Below are positions 24,037-37,100 of a DNA stretch of 64,000 nucleotides, one piece after another. Made by a program: the position numbers and the translations under genes. The notes beneath the pieces were generated by a model. It had not been told where the DNA came from. It made no database searches and was given only the letters and a program-made list of their open reading frames with translations. Numbering within the stretch: position 1 is the first letter of the stretch; each line of letters opens with the position of its first letter. Origin of the DNA: Limonium bicolor (taxonomy: Eukaryota; Streptophyta; Magnoliopsida; Caryophyllales; Plumbaginaceae). The DNA is taken from the NCBI GenBank assembly GCA_023374045.1, contig CM041776.1, positions 353,088,296 through 353,152,295 of the forward strand, given 5' to 3'.

Positions 24037-25343
24037 GAGAGAAAATTATTTTTTTTCAAAATGTTATAACTCACAAAATATAAGTGCAAAAATAAAAAAA
24101 ATTATATCATTGTTCATCATTTTTCGTACTCTTCAAAACAAGATGTATCATGGATATGTTTTGGTAAACATAAAATTTTTATTTTTTGTATGTACATATT
24201 TTTTTAAGATTCATTGTGAATCTTAAGTTTAAGAAAAGTGAATCAAAGGTTGTTAAAAAGTGAATCAAAGAGTTGCTTAAAAGTGAATAAAAGGTTTTAA
24301 AAATTGAATCTCATAAACAGAGATGTTTTTTAACTAAAGTGATTCTGATTGTTTGACTAGTGTGATCAGAGGTTTAAAAAAGTGAATCAAAGGTTGTTAA
24401 AAAGTGAATCACTAGTTGTTACAAAGTGAATCAGAGTAATAAGAGTGAATCTCGTAAGCATTGATTGTTTAAAATAAAGTGATTAAGATGTTTAAGAAAT
24501 GTGAATCAGAGGTTTTTATAAAAGTGAATCATGCATTTAAGAAAAGTGAATCAAATGTTTAAGAAAAGTGATTATCGTAAATAGAGATTGTTTTAACTGA
24601 AGTGAATAAGATATTATAAGAAAAGTGAATCAGAGGTTTAAGAAAAGTGAATCAAAAGTTTTTTTTAAAGGTGAATCAAAGGTTAAGAAAAGTGAATATT
24701 TTGTTTAATACTAGTAGAAAGTTAATCCTACCACAAACTTATACGAGAACAATATGAACCTCTCATTTATTTGAATGAAAGTGAATCATTTGTTTTAAAA
24801 AAGTGAATTTTAAGAAAAGCGAACATTTCATATAGAACAATGTGAATCATTTGTGTTTTTTAAAAGTGAACCTTAACCTTGCACTACAAACCCTAAAATA
24901 CCTTCGAAGTTTTAGCATTCTTAGGGGGTTTTTAGGGTGTTTGGGGGTAGGGTGATCTATTTGGCATTGATTCTACACTTTATATCATCGTTAAACTCGA
25001 CAGGTTTTAGGGTTTGTGGTTTCTAAACCCTACACTACCAACCCTAAAAATGTCTCCAACGTTTTTAACTCCTAGGGTGGTTTCTAGAGTGTTGGGGGTA
25101 AGATTCATTTTGCTAATGAATATGGTTCATTTCATTATTAATAAGGTTCATTTTCCTAATCAGTAAAATCCACTTTAAAAATATCTAATATGTACTCATT
25201 CTAAAAACGTAAATTTAAGTTTACCAAAACATATCCATGATGCATCTTGTTTTGAAGAGCACAAAAAATGATGAACATTGATATAATTTATTTTATTTTT
25301 GCACTCATTTTTGTAAGTTATGACATTTTAAAAAAAATCTCTC
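24037..25343. mobile_element. Non-autonomous element with long terminal inverted repeats (MULE-like)
   Basis: About 130 bp at 24037-24168 is repeated in reverse complement at 25219-25343, including shared strings such as GATATGTTTTGGTAAAC and CTCTTCAAAACAAGATG. Long inverted repeats and no transposase frame suggest a Mutator-like non-autonomous element; target duplications could not be fixed because both edges are GA/TC-rich. The interior carries the minisatellite at 24215-24870 and a direct repeat of about 75 bp (24,879-24,955 and 25,026-25,101) containing AACCCTAAA-type strings. Confidence 0.65.
24215..24870. repeat. AGTGAATCA minisatellite
   Basis: AAGTGAATCAAAGGTT and close variants recur roughly every 20-30 bp, many times, with spacers rich in A and T. 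The repeat is inside the long-inverted-repeat element and is not coding. Confidence 0.75.
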
Positions 25344-26681
25344 TCCTACTAATAAAACCAAATTCCCCACCCCTCCAAAACTCTCGTGCGCGCGTAACTA
25401 CAATTTTTTTCTTTCTTTTTTCCTATATTTTTTTCTTCATTTATCCCCCCAATTTCAGCATGACACATCTACTATCTCCATATTAGTCCTGCAACCAGCG
25501 CCAGGGTCATGGTTCCGTTTGGTAATTGGTCGCACAACAACATAGTACTGTCGCAGAATTGGTTTACACATCCTCTTTAACTTTCTTGACTTTTCAGTTT
25601 TTGCTAGTTCAACCACGATGTTGTCTATATAACTCATCCTGTCGACTCTGTAAACACATCCAGCAAATTTGGTGGCGCTAAATCCAGTCCAAAATACTCA
25701 TGATTTCCCCTGGTACTGTTTAACAATCGACTCTGCAACTCATCGAATTGCAAAACGATAGTACAAGATATGTTCAACGGTTCGATGGAGTTCATCAAAA
25801 AACAATTTTGTTTTTCAATTTAACTAATGATTATAAACTTTGCATGCTAGTACTTGAAGGAGTATCCTAGTTTGTTAATTAGGTTGTATCGAACATGGTG
25901 GGTACGTTTTTCCTTCTCAAATTTTTTTCCACTAGGTTTTACTGTAGTGAGGCCGTTATAGCGGTCCGCCCTGTTTTTACAGGATATTGTTTTTCATATA
26001 ATAAAGGCTAAAGCCCAAATTATATTTTTAAAAAACTTGCATGCTAAAACCACTTATAATTTAGAACTCACACAGATTATTAAAGTCCATTAGGCATCTG
26101 AACAGATATGTAGAAGAAGACAGAGTAACTTATAAACTCATAATTTAAGAAAGAGTGCTCGTTTGCAATCAGTTTTTTGGTTTCCGTGGTCAGTTTATAA
26201 AAAATACAATCAAATTTTTAAATTTCGTAGTCACCAGTATACATAATACGGTCAGTATTCCAGAGTTCGCAGTTGTAAAAAATTTTTTAAAAACGAGTAT
26301 ATATACCCCCAAGGCACCCTATCTCTCTCCACGCTCTCATTTCTCATTTGGCACGAAAAAAATCACATTTCAAACCTCGCAAACGCTCTCCTTCGGCCGA
26401 ACTCCATTTCCCCCATTTAAGGTAAAAATTCACACATCGTTCAATGTTTTATGTTATTCTATGATAAGATTAGTTTTAGTACTGATTACGGTAATCGGAA
26501 GTCCAAACCGGCATTAAACTTTTTAAAAAAAGATGGGAATTGCAGATCCGTCCGTAACACGGACCACCAGCATTAGCGTCCGAGTTTCAGACGGTCGTAA
26601 CGGACGACATAAAATAAGACACTGACCTGGTGGTCTGTTTACGGACGAATGCATTGGTCGTAACGTACTTTTTGCAGAAAG
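25344..26681. other. Repeat-derived intergenic stretch, no clear gene
   Basis: A 60-codon minus-strand frame (25455-25637) has no family I recognise and may be a gene fragment. The last part (about 26,540-26,660) has several GTCCGTAAC/GTTACGGAC-type inverted strings, resembling a subterminal repeat of an unidentified transposon. Nothing else can be supported. Confidence 0.4.
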
Positions 26682-26999
26682 CACTAGTAGAAAAAAGGCC
26701 TATTTCGGCGTTCCAATGGGCCTATTTCGGCGGTTGTGAACCGCCGAATGAGCACCGCCGAAATGAGCACCTATTTCGGCGGTTGTAAACCGCCGAACTA
26801 GATGTACCTATCTCGGCGGTTCTTAGAGAACAACCGCCGAGATAGGTCCCTGGGATTGACCGGGTGTGAGATTGACCATGAGTCTATCTCGGCGGTTGTT
26901 AGAGAACACCGCCGAGATAGACCCATGGTCAATCTCACACACGGTCAATCCCAGGGGCCTATCTCGGCGGTTGTTCTCTAAGAACCGCCGAGATAGGTA
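26682..26999. repeat. Left terminal and subterminal repeats of the CACTA element
   Basis: The terminal CACTAGTAG is followed by repeated hairpins of GGCGGTT...AACCGCC flanked by TATTTC or TATCTC. From 26805 to 26999 the sequence forms a near-perfect 195-bp palindrome: arms of about 76 bp around a central hairpin (about 26,883-26,923), with a smaller hairpin nested in each arm. Confidence 0.85.
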
Positions 27000-27318
27000 T
27001 ATTTTTTTTTTTGTTTTTTCCATCCCAGCTTATATATATATATATATTCACCACATTTGATTCAATCAGACCTGTAATAATGCTTCATCCATACAGGGAG
27101 CTCCAGCACACATTTAAAAAGTTATAAAAGCTCCCAATTAATACCAACGACGCACCACAATTTGAGAGTTAACAAAACCAATGCAATTACACTTACTTTC
27201 ACACTTTCAATACAAATAAAAAACACCATTACAATTCAAATCTACCATTACACCATCCACAAGTGTACAGAGTTATATTTACATACTCGAAAAAGTTAGC
27301 AAAACATCTTCATGATCA

Positions 27319-30300
27319 TCAATTCATTAAACTTGTGCAGACGAACTCCGACCATTCCTCAAGCATCTCAACAATTTGAGCATCATCATACTGACCACCT
27401 TTGAACACTTGTTCGTAAGCCTTGAAAAAAAATGAACATTAATCTAAAACGTACAAGTCTAACAACATGTAAAGAGCATAACTGAAACTTTCAAAGAATG
27501 TTACCATGTCTAACGAGTGCTCTGGTAAAAGGTTCGCCGCTCCTACTATGTCACTCATGAATCTCATGACATAGTATCCACATTCTGACCCCCCAGGCTG
27601 CACCGGACACTATACAAACACACATATTGACAGTTATAAACAAGTTTAAATTATCACACAAATTTATCAATTAATAGAGTACCTTGACAGTGTTCCAAGG
27701 GATGTTACTCTTCATTGTTATACCCTGGAGTCTTAATGCAGCTCTCATGGAACTATATACATCAGCAATATATATAGTTTTAAGCATCAGTAGCAAGTTA
27801 TGAAACAGTTAATGTTAAGTAAAATAATTGTTGTTTACGATAACAAAATAATTACCCCAGTATTGCGGTGGAGATCTTCGGTCTCTTGGCAGCCTTACCA
27901 AGTGAGTCAAATTGCAAGATTCGTGGGTGCTTCCCCATCACCAGCACAAGCAATGACCAATGTCGACTGTCCACAATTACACAATGTGTTGAAATCATTA
28001 AGCAACTAACACAAACTATATGTTTTAGATAATACTAAGAGAAATAGTCAAATATCATACTCTGAATGATATGGCAGCATAATAAATGACTTGTTCGAAC
28101 ATTCATAGAGGGCATTCGTCATATATTGCATAAGGCTTTGCGGATCACTTGTCATCTGGACTTCACTGCACATAGCAGGACACAGGAATCCAAATCTTCG
28201 ATCTTCAAAGACATTGATCGCCTTATCATGCACCCACCTATGAGGCAATATCATTAGTCATTAACTTTTTATTCAAACATCTAATTCATCACCAATTAAT
28301 GAATTCAAAATATAAAAGGTAGAAGTCACTCACATGCGGCCGACTTGATAATCGACACATTCAACCAATCCCTCCTGAAGCACTCCTCGAAGTCGGACAT
28401 ATACATCCCAAATCGATGTATATCTTCTCCTTGAACTATATAGTGAAATATCCGCTCGGGATCTTCCACAATGAGGGAATCACTATCCGGTGGTAGCACA
28501 ACAACGAGGAATGCAGAATCTGCATATTGGTCGACAAGCCGGCCAATTCTCTTCTCCACCAAGCAGGTCTAAGCACAAAATTTGTGGATGCCTTTGATTG
28601 CACAGGTGTGGCAATTCTTTTTCCTTTGCCCTTATCAGTCTTCGGTGGGGTCATATCCTATGATATTAGTCTAATTAAGTATATGGATGCAAGGTGGTAC
28701 ACCAATAGTTTTATAGCAACGGTTAAGAGTAATACCTGCCCAGGGAGTCTGACCAATCGTGCAGGCCACTGCACTGTCGCAGTTTGTGCAGAACGCACGG
28801 TAGGTCTTTGTGGGATCGGCACCGGTAAACCGACGTCAGCATGCTCTGCAACAAATTCGTCTAGAAGCACTCGTGCATGGTAATGTCGGAGTGGTTCACC
28901 GTGCACAATATCACTTGGACGAGAGGGGAAAAGTTTTCCCCATGCAACCATGACCTCTTCTACTCCAATTTGTAAAAACAGATGGCACTCAGTGGGTGCC
29001 TGAGTGTTATGTGGAACTTGTTTAGATAAAAATGAGAATTCTTCTATGATGATATTAGTGATCAAGTTAAAAATCATAATCGTCATGTACTCAATTGAAA
29101 TGTTAGTCTAACCTGTAGAGATGCATAGGGAAACGGATCAGCCGAGTGGACACTACTTCTCACTACCGGTGCACTCTGCTGCTGAATGGGTGACTGATCA
29201 ACTGGTGGTCGAGAAACCTCTTGGCTTTCATGCTGCTGTGGCTGAATCCTTGATATAGCCTGAGCGATCCTCTCGTCGACGTTCTGAGTAATCCTCTGCT
29301 CCATCTCAGCCAACACTCTCAGGTGCTCCTCGTAGCTAATCGACTGTCCCTGGCTGATTCTGGACCCGGGTGCGCCAAATGCCTGGCGGATACCAACGTG
29401 CCCACCAAACCCAATGGCACGACCTGGATGATCCTTCTTACCAAGAGCGCGTGTAAGAGGATCATCATTCCTCTGTGAGGTCCAGGTGCCCTGGGTGAGC
29501 TGAGAGCTTAATTCACCCTAATATAACACACAAATACAGTTATTAGTTTAACATAAGTTCATATACAAAGGAAATGAACAGTTTGACTGAAAATGAAATG
29601 ATATCACTTACCATTTGAGCAATAACTGCTCTCGTGGCTTCATCATATTGAGGATTTTCGGGAGTAGAGTTCTTCGGAATGTGGCTTAACTCCCACACTT
29701 TCATTCTTCTGCCACTGGCATCCAATGAGCCATCCGTGGGCAGATATCCCTTTTGCTCCCATTCTGGTACCCTTTGAGCAATACTTTTTCCACCTAAGTG
29801 GTGAGGGTACAGATTCTTCTTAGCATTTGCTTGTTGTTTCGCACGGAGAGCCTGCATAAATTAATGGGATCATGTTAAGTGAAATTGAACACAAAAAACA
29901 TAAGAAATTAAGATTAATTTATGTATGTATGACAATAAAGTGCACCTGGAACTCCGGTGTGTGACGCCTCTCAACAAATTGTAGCCATTGCTCTTCTGTT
30001 ATGCCCTCGTAAACCTCCCATGGTGGTCTCACACCGTCTCCACCATGATCTGGCTCATCTGGATCTTCTGGAGTAGGCATCTTGTAGATGACTTGTCAGC
30101 CAACTTATTCTTGTGGTCCCGGAACTGTTTCGACATCGCTGATAGCACATCGTTTTTAAGTGCGGGATCCACGGAGAAACGAGACTACGTACATGATCAT
30201 TCAGTTAGTAAAGTAAACATAAATGTTCTATTATTCACAAAAGATCATAGTAATAATGTAGAGATTTACCTGAAGACGCTGAAACATAGTATCCTTCAAT

Positions 30301-30670
30301 GATTGAGGCACTTGCTTCCAGGTGTGGTTTATGTCGCAATATGACTTCACCAAATGGCTACCGTAAGCGGTGAAGTCATTCTTTCCAATTTCCATGGGGC
30401 TGGTTGAATTGATTGAAGTCGACCGTTTTTGTAGGAGGGCCCTTGTTAGCCTTCAGCCCACGTGTTGCACCTCTCTTCTTCTGCTTCTTCGCCTCTGGTG
30501 GCACAACCGACTCCTCTTCGGTCTGCTGTGAAGGGCCAGCCTCAGTCTCGTGTACTGCTAACTGGTCCTTCTTCTTCTTTCCTCTCTCGTGACCCGCTTA
30601 CTTGGTCTATTCGGCTGTGGCTCAGTTTCTCCAGTCGAGATAAGCCGTCCAATGGGGTCATCCATAGGGT
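27319..30670 (-). CDS. CACTA accessory gene: Transposase_24-like region plus Ulp1 (C48) cysteine protease, multi-exon
   Basis: Exons read on the minus strand. The first (about 30,670-30,380) is Lys/Glu-rich and apparently frame-shifted. A middle part (29,543-30,070) has the W..FVERRHTPEFQ and NLYPHHLGGKSIAQR strings of the plant Transposase_24 (Ptta/En/Spm) family, followed by a Gln-rich coiled segment (about 29,083-29,316). The C-terminal exons carry a Ulp1-type protease: YHSD then RHWSLLVLV with the catalytic His (about 27,980), LQFDSLGKAA with the Asp (about 27,915), and VQPGGSECGYYVM with Gln and the catalytic Cys (about 27,570). The last exon (27,319-27,423) ends SLMN-stop. The splice between the SD and RHW codons rebuilds the frame exactly. 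Ulp1 proteases cleave SUMO or SUMO-like conjugates; what it does for the transposon is unknown. Exon borders upstream of the protease are approximate. Confidence 0.75.
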
Positions 30671-30829
30671 GATCATCCACTGCAAAAAAAATCATAAAGC
30701 ATTTTCATCAGTTAAACTCATAACATAAATACTATGATGCATAACAATAACATTAAGATGATATTACAGTCTACATTCTACTAACAACATTACCTGACAC
30801 GTACAAAATCATAAATCATTTCATATTTT

Positions 30830-32422
30830 CTACCCAACACCCTCATCATGGTCTGATCGTGCGTAGAGCAAATCGTTTTCGGTATCATCAATCGAATCCG
30901 GTAATCCAGTAGGAAACAAGGATGTTTCCTCTACAGTCCCATTTTCATCGTTATCCTCATTTTCATTTTCCATTACAACCGGCCTTCTTCCTGGAAGACA
31001 ACAGACCATCTGCAGTCTTTCGGATCCTCAACATACCACACTTGCTCGCAATCCTTTCCCAGAACAAATTGATCATCATTATAACCGTGTAACCGTGAAA
31101 GATCAACCAATGGTAAGCCCTCCATCATTTTGGTACCCGCGTCGGTTGTCCACCCACTTGCACCGGAACAACAGAAAGGAATCAATGTCATAGTCTAGTT
31201 CCCAGATGTCCTCGATGACACCATAATACCAATTACTAACTGGTTGAGATCGGTTACCGCTGTGGTACTCAGTGGCAGCAGCTTCAATTTTTACCCCACT
31301 ATTCTGGTTTATCGATTTGGCATCTTGGCGTGCAGTGTAGTATGTATACCCACTAATATCATACCCCTCAAAAGATGTAATATTAGTTTCAGGTCCGATT
31401 GCCAAACATCTGATCTCTTCGCTTACAACTTCTGGATCTGATGATGCTAATGTCAACACATGATCTTTGAACCATTGGATAAAAACTCGGTTTTGTTCTT
31501 TTGTCAGCCAAATGTGGTTTTTCAAAGGATTTTGATGCCTTAACTCAACCATATGGGTTTCCAAATAAGGTTCAACAACCTCAAGATGTTGTAAGACAAA
31601 CAAATGTGCTTGATGAATAAGTAGACGCGAACCTTGCACGATCTTTCTACCAATAACACCTTTACCCTTAAACCTGCCAAGTGTCGTGGTTTTGGGATAC
31701 CAATAGACTCTGCTCACTCAAATAATCGGTCACAAACTCCGTGACTTCCTCAGTCACTGTTGCTTCAACAATGCTCCCCTCTGTCGATACCTATTCTTCA
31801 TTCTACTTTTCAGAATACCCATGTACCGTTCAAAAGGGTACATGTACCGTAAGTATACCGACCACAGAACTGTATCTCTCGAACGATGTGCACAATTAGA
31901 TGTACATTATATCAAAGAAAGATGGTGGGAAATACATCTCAAGTTGACATAAAGTGATAACATTTCACGTTGTAAGATCATCTGAGAGGTTACGTCAATT
32001 GCCTGGGTGAGGCAAAACAGCGTTGAAAAAGAACATAACCTAGATTAGCATTTCTGATCATCGAGATTGCAATATCCCTCGAATTGCGACCGGAAGAAGA
32101 TGTAACATCAGTACATGATAATCGTGAGATTTCATGCCTAAAAGTTTTAAATCCTTCATCGATACAATGTTCTTCCAGTTTGAAGAGTACCAGACGGTAC
32201 TTTTACCGAGTACAGACATTTGCAGAAACTAATCTTTTCAGCCTTTGAGAGCGTGTAGCATGCAGGAGGTAGGTAGATTCGTTTCCCATTCTCTTGTGGG
32301 TGTAACTCCTTTCGTATACCCATGGTTTGCATGTCCTTTCTGATTTTCAATCCGTCTTTTGTTTTGCCGGGTATATTGAGTAAAGTCCCACTCACTGCCT
32401 CACCAACGTTCTTCACAATGTG
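30830..32422 (-). pseudogene. TNP2 transposase, C-terminal part (right of the LTR insertion)
   Basis: This part continues the transposase cut at 41666. The join across the retroelement reads HCLDIM then H-I/V-KNV, a typical TNP2 string. It proceeds through NIPGKTKDGLK (about 32,370), KSHDYHVLM...LLPVAIRG (about 32,050-32,140), a damaged stretch, then DUF4218-like and DUF4216-like regions (31,103-31,717, with YYGVIEDIWELDY and DYDIDSFLLFRCKWVD) and an acidic tail ending at a stop at 30,830-30,832. Frames break between 31,717 and 32,150. CACTA TNP2 is the DDE transposase that cuts and rejoins element ends; this copy cannot make it. Confidence 0.85.
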
Positions 32423-34189
32423 TGTGAGCCTCGATTTTAAACCCTATCCTATGTTGATTAAAGCTGATTAGGATCTAACGGTTTTAGGTCCACTTATAGC
32501 CTAAGATTAATAACTATGTCATATAACAATTTATAAAACCTAAGCTAGCTCACCGGAACCTATTATGAGTCGCCACCTAATTTTAACCTATATCAAAGTA
32601 AAGGAGAGTTCGGGTTCGGGGGTTGATATTCGACTTAATTAGGGTTCAATTACTTTCATTACCCTTCCTAGGTCGTTTTTTCCTTTACTCAGTTTATTCA
32701 CGGCTTATTACGAGTCGTTTTAACCTAAGTGCCGCGAGCTTCTGTTTTTTTGTGTTTTTAGCATTTTTTGACAGAAAATAAAAGTGAAAAGTGAATTACC
32801 TAAACTAGGTTTCGGGGGCAGAAATAGGTCGAATTTTGATTCTGTCCGTGGCCACGGACCTAATGTCCGAACCCTCGGACCCCAGTTAACCTAATTACGC
32901 AGAAAAGTCGAAGTTAAAGGAAAACAAAAAATTTCAAAGTCCGGGGCCACGGACAGGCTGTCCGTGGGCCCGGACATTATTAGAAAAACCTAAGTTTTTT
33001 TAAAATTTAAAATCCCGCCGCCGTCCGTGGGTGTCCGTGGTCTCGGACAACGCGTCCGAGGTCCCGGACCATGGGTCCGAGGTCACGGACCACCCACGGA
33101 CAGGGGTTTTCAGAAGGTTCCCGAGGGTGTTTTTGAGCTCAAATTTTATGGTGTGAGCCTGAAAGATTTACAAGACGTTAGTGATTGAAAGTTTTCAATT
33201 TGAATTCGAATTAAGCACGAAACTTAGCAAACAAGTTATCTGACAGAGCTCAAATAAACAGCAATACAGAAGCCTACGAAGGTTAGTTTGAGTTCAAATT
33301 TCGAGGCAAGACAGGTAATACCGTGGAGAATTAGGGAAACTGAGTTCCTACCTGTTTTACCTTCGGATTCACAACGTTTCTTCACACCGGGATTCGTTGA
33401 GCGCTCCGTTGATGCAAACCCGAAGGACTTCGAACCAAGCTTCTGGTTGTTGGTTGTTCTTGCGTTCTTCACGTGTTGGTGGTGTTTTTTGTGAGGTTTT
33501 AATGGTTATTGGTGCTTTGGGAATTGGAAAACGTGTTAGATATGAGGTTTCGGGGGATTTTCAGTATGATTTGGGTGGCCGGGTGTTTGGAAAACGTGAG
33601 AGAGAGAGAGGACCGTGTTTTCTGACTCTCTAGGGTTCTTGAGCATATGAAGTTCTCATTTTATCCAAAAACCTATCCCCTTATATAGACTTTCTTAAAG
33701 ATAAAGAGAATCTAGTAAAAGTAAGATTTTTCGATATTTTAACTAAGTAACTTCCCAAAGGAATTTTGCTATGAAATTTAACCACATGTCAAGAATGGAT
33801 ATTATGAATTTCTGAGGTGGAAACGAATTTTTTAAATGCTGGAGCATTTTTAAATTGAATTTCTCGTCAGATTCAGTCAGAAATTGCTAGAAAATTATTG
33901 GAAATTCGAAAAATCAAAATTCCAACGCCATTATGCTTAAAATATCATCCTCTATCATGGGTTAAAATATCAAAGCATTTCGAGCTGATTTGGGCACCCT
34001 TTGGAGGAGAGAGAAAGCCTATAGGAGAACTCAGAAGCCTTAAAAATTACGGAAACGCCCCTGACAACGACGAAACCACTCCTCAGGCCCTGGAACACGC
34101 CGATCGGCCGGAGTCTCTTACTGTTTGATGGAGATGGCTCTCACAACCTCGTAGACCTCAACCAGGGGGTCAAAATTTTGGGTATAACA
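32423..34189 (-). repeat. 3' LTR of the Tat/Ogre-type element
   Basis: 1,767 bp, TG...CA ends on the minus strand. It contains a run of GTCCG...CGGAC hairpins at about 32,850-33,110. Open frames inside it are not genes. Confidence 0.88.
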
Positions 34190-37100
34190 GATTGCCCCCC
34201 GTCAACTGGACTTTGTAACGAATGTGAAAATCTGGTTGATGCTTGAGTGGTGCCCCAAAATTTTGGACTCCACAGAATCTCCACGTTGTGTGAAACCGGG
34301 TTAACGATGCCCAGCTATTCGGAGGCGCTGACTACCTAAGCTACAAAACATTGTCGAGCTATTCTAAGGCGCTGACTGCCTAAACTACAAAGCGTTGTCG
34401 AGCTATTCTAAGGCGCTGACTACCCAAAATACAAAGCATTGTCGAGCTATTCTAAGGCGCTGACTACCTAAAATGATGAAAATGATGTCGAGCTATTCTA
34501 AGGCGCTGACTACCTGAAATGATGATCTGCTGTCGAGCTATTCTAAGGCGCTGACCACCTAAAGTGATGAAAATGATGTCGAGCTATTCTAAGGCGCTGA
34601 CTACCTGAAATGATGATGTGCTGTCGAGCTATTCTAAGGCGCTGACCACCTAAAGTGATGAAATGATGTCGAGCTATTCTAAGGCGCTGACTGCCTAGGG
34701 TGGAAAACTGGATGCAAATGCAAGAATGCTGAAATGCTAATGATGCAAATGATGCTGATGCTGATGATAATGCCGATGATGTTGATGATGCCGATGATGC
34801 TGATGATGCTCGGATGCTTCAGGGGGACCGAAACCCATGTCGATGCTCCTGGCTGGACCCAATGTGGACTTATTGCCATCGCCCCCCCAAGCCGGTGTGC
34901 AGGGATAACTCCTGGTAAAACCCTGGGGACTTATTGCCTTTGCCCACCATTCGTTGATCCCAAAAATAAGTTGACATCGCAAAAGGAGGATTTATTGCCA
35001 TCACCTCGCCAACTTTCTGTCGCCAGTCTTGTGACGCGCCTGGATAATGCAACTAGGTCTTATGACGAGCCTATATGAATGAGATGAATGCAATGTGTTT
35101 GATGAGAGTGGGTAAGCTAAAAGGTAATGCTAGGTCTTACTACGAGCCTAAGGGAATGCAACTAGGTCTTATGACGAGCCTAAGGGAAAGCAACTAGGTC
35201 TTACGACGAGCCTAAAGATGGATCTAGGTCTTATGACGAGCCTAAGGGATGCAACTAGGTCTTATGACGAGCCTAAAGGGAGGTTCTAGGTCTTATGACG
35301 AGCCTAAAGGATGGTTCTAGGTCTTATGACGAGCCTAAGGGGAGGTTCTAGGTCTTATGACGAGCCTAAGGGAATGCAACTAGGTCTTATGACGAGCCTA
35401 AAGGATGGTTCTAGGTCTTATGACGAGCCTAAGGGGAGGTTCTAGGTCTTATGACGAGCCTAAAGGATGGTTCTAGGTCTTATGACGAGCCTATAGGTTA
35501 TTCTAAGTGAGAGTGAGTAAAACGTATGATGGGTCCAAATGGATGTAGAAGGATTAGGGTTTGTGTCAAATCTGGAGATGGTGGGGCTCATGACGAGCCT
35601 ATGAGTGTTTGAGTGTGAAGATAGGGCTTAGGGCGGGCCTGAAGGTGTTTGAATGTGGAGATAGGGCTTAGGGCGGGCCTGAAGGTGTTTGAATGTGGAG
35701 ATAGGGTTTATGCCTGTGGTGGGATGGTGGTGCTCAAGCTTTAGGTTTCAATTGGTGTTGTCATGGCAATTGTTGGAACCAACCATTGCCCCCAGTATTT
35801 TTCCTTAGGACGATCTGAGTTAGAGCTCATGGCAATTGATCGGAACGAACGATCAATTGCCCCCAGTATTTTCTTTGATTAAACACGCGAACAAATCTCA
35901 TCCTTGCAGGGTCGAGGCTTACGCTTTGATGTGGTGCTTCCTAACCTACACTTGGCGTGTTTGGTGTTTGCACTCGTTTCTCACTTACAGTCACAACTTC
36001 TCAACCATTGAATTTGACATTTGTTGGATTTACGTGTTCAACCTGTTACTTCCACATGATCGGATACACAACTACTAAGTCGGAAGTCTTTTGGGCTTAT
36101 AGCGTGGCCATGGGGTTGTGATGAATGACAATAGGACGATGGAGGAATGTTCAGGATATGTGGAGCTATAAGGGTGACCAAAGCTGCAACTTGCGCCGTC
36201 TCTCGGACTTGCCTTCTTTGTCCTGAAGTCGTTTGGCTACTTCGTGATGACTTCGCTTACGAGCTTGGAACTCTGATTTTTGAATTGTTCCTTGCATCCT
36301 TTCTCCTTCTTCCAATTTTTGATTTCTTCAAGGCTTTTCAGGTTTGCCTTTCTTTGATTTCTTTCCTTTCGGGGTTCTTGTGTTTCCCGGTTTTGAACTT
36401 TGAGAGCTGTTTTTAATGTTAGCTCATTTGGATCCTGTGTCACTTTGGGACCATTTACGGATCGCTTTGTCATGCTGGTAGCGGTTTTGCTTCTTTGGAG
36501 TTGTGAAGTTGTTGCTCAAAAGTCGGGCTCCTTGCTTCCTTTGGTCACCGGTCGGTTATTCATCATTGGCGGGCTTGTTTGTGGAGCCTATAGTGTTGTA
36601 AAAGAGGTGATATATGAAAAGCTCAGCGGGGGTGCCTAGGGTTTAATGTCAGGGTTCACAAGCTTTTGGCTGTGTGGTGCTGTTTCCTAGGTGCTTCGTC
36701 ATCCCTAATAGTTGTGTATCCGTTCTTTGTTACTTTTCACAGTTTAAGTGTAAATTTACAAATTATCTCCTTCGGTCGGAGTCATGCCGTTTACCTCACC
36801 TTTGGATGTGACCTCTCTGGAGTCGTGTAAAAATGACACGCTCTTTCGCTCTTGGTTTTACCGCTCAAGGCACTCTCGCGAAACGTTCACTCAGAGACTT
36901 GTTTGCGCATCTAAACAAAGGAAATAAACATTATCGTTCCTTAACTCAGATTGCCCCAGTATTGTTGCGGGGTTTTCTTGACAGACCTTAGAATGCCCAA
37001 GCTATTTGTGGAGGGTGACCGCATGTGCGGTGAACATGGTGGTGAGTGGTGATGGGGTGGTTGCTGAGTGATTTTTTTTTGCGGCAGCAGCTCCTTTTTT

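Noticed and set aside
24879..25101. Interstitial telomere repeat (AACCCTAAA strings)
   Set aside because: Only single degenerate units in a 75-bp duplication, not a TTTAGGG array.
25338..25400. Helitron 5' end (TCTCTCCTACTAATAAAACC)
   Set aside because: No partner 3' end with a hairpin 10-12 bases before CTRR was found; the CTAG near 25,932 has no GC hairpin before it.
26155..26517. 120-codon plus-strand frame
   Set aside because: No recognisable domain, AT-rich composition and low-complexity translation.
30462..30728. Plus-strand frame in the CACTA
   Set aside because: It is the shadow of the minus-strand Lys/Glu-rich first exon of the Transposase_24/Ulp1 gene.
34306..35505. CRISPR-like spaced repeats
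   Set aside because: Units are directly tandem without unique spacers and lie in a plant retroelement 3' region.
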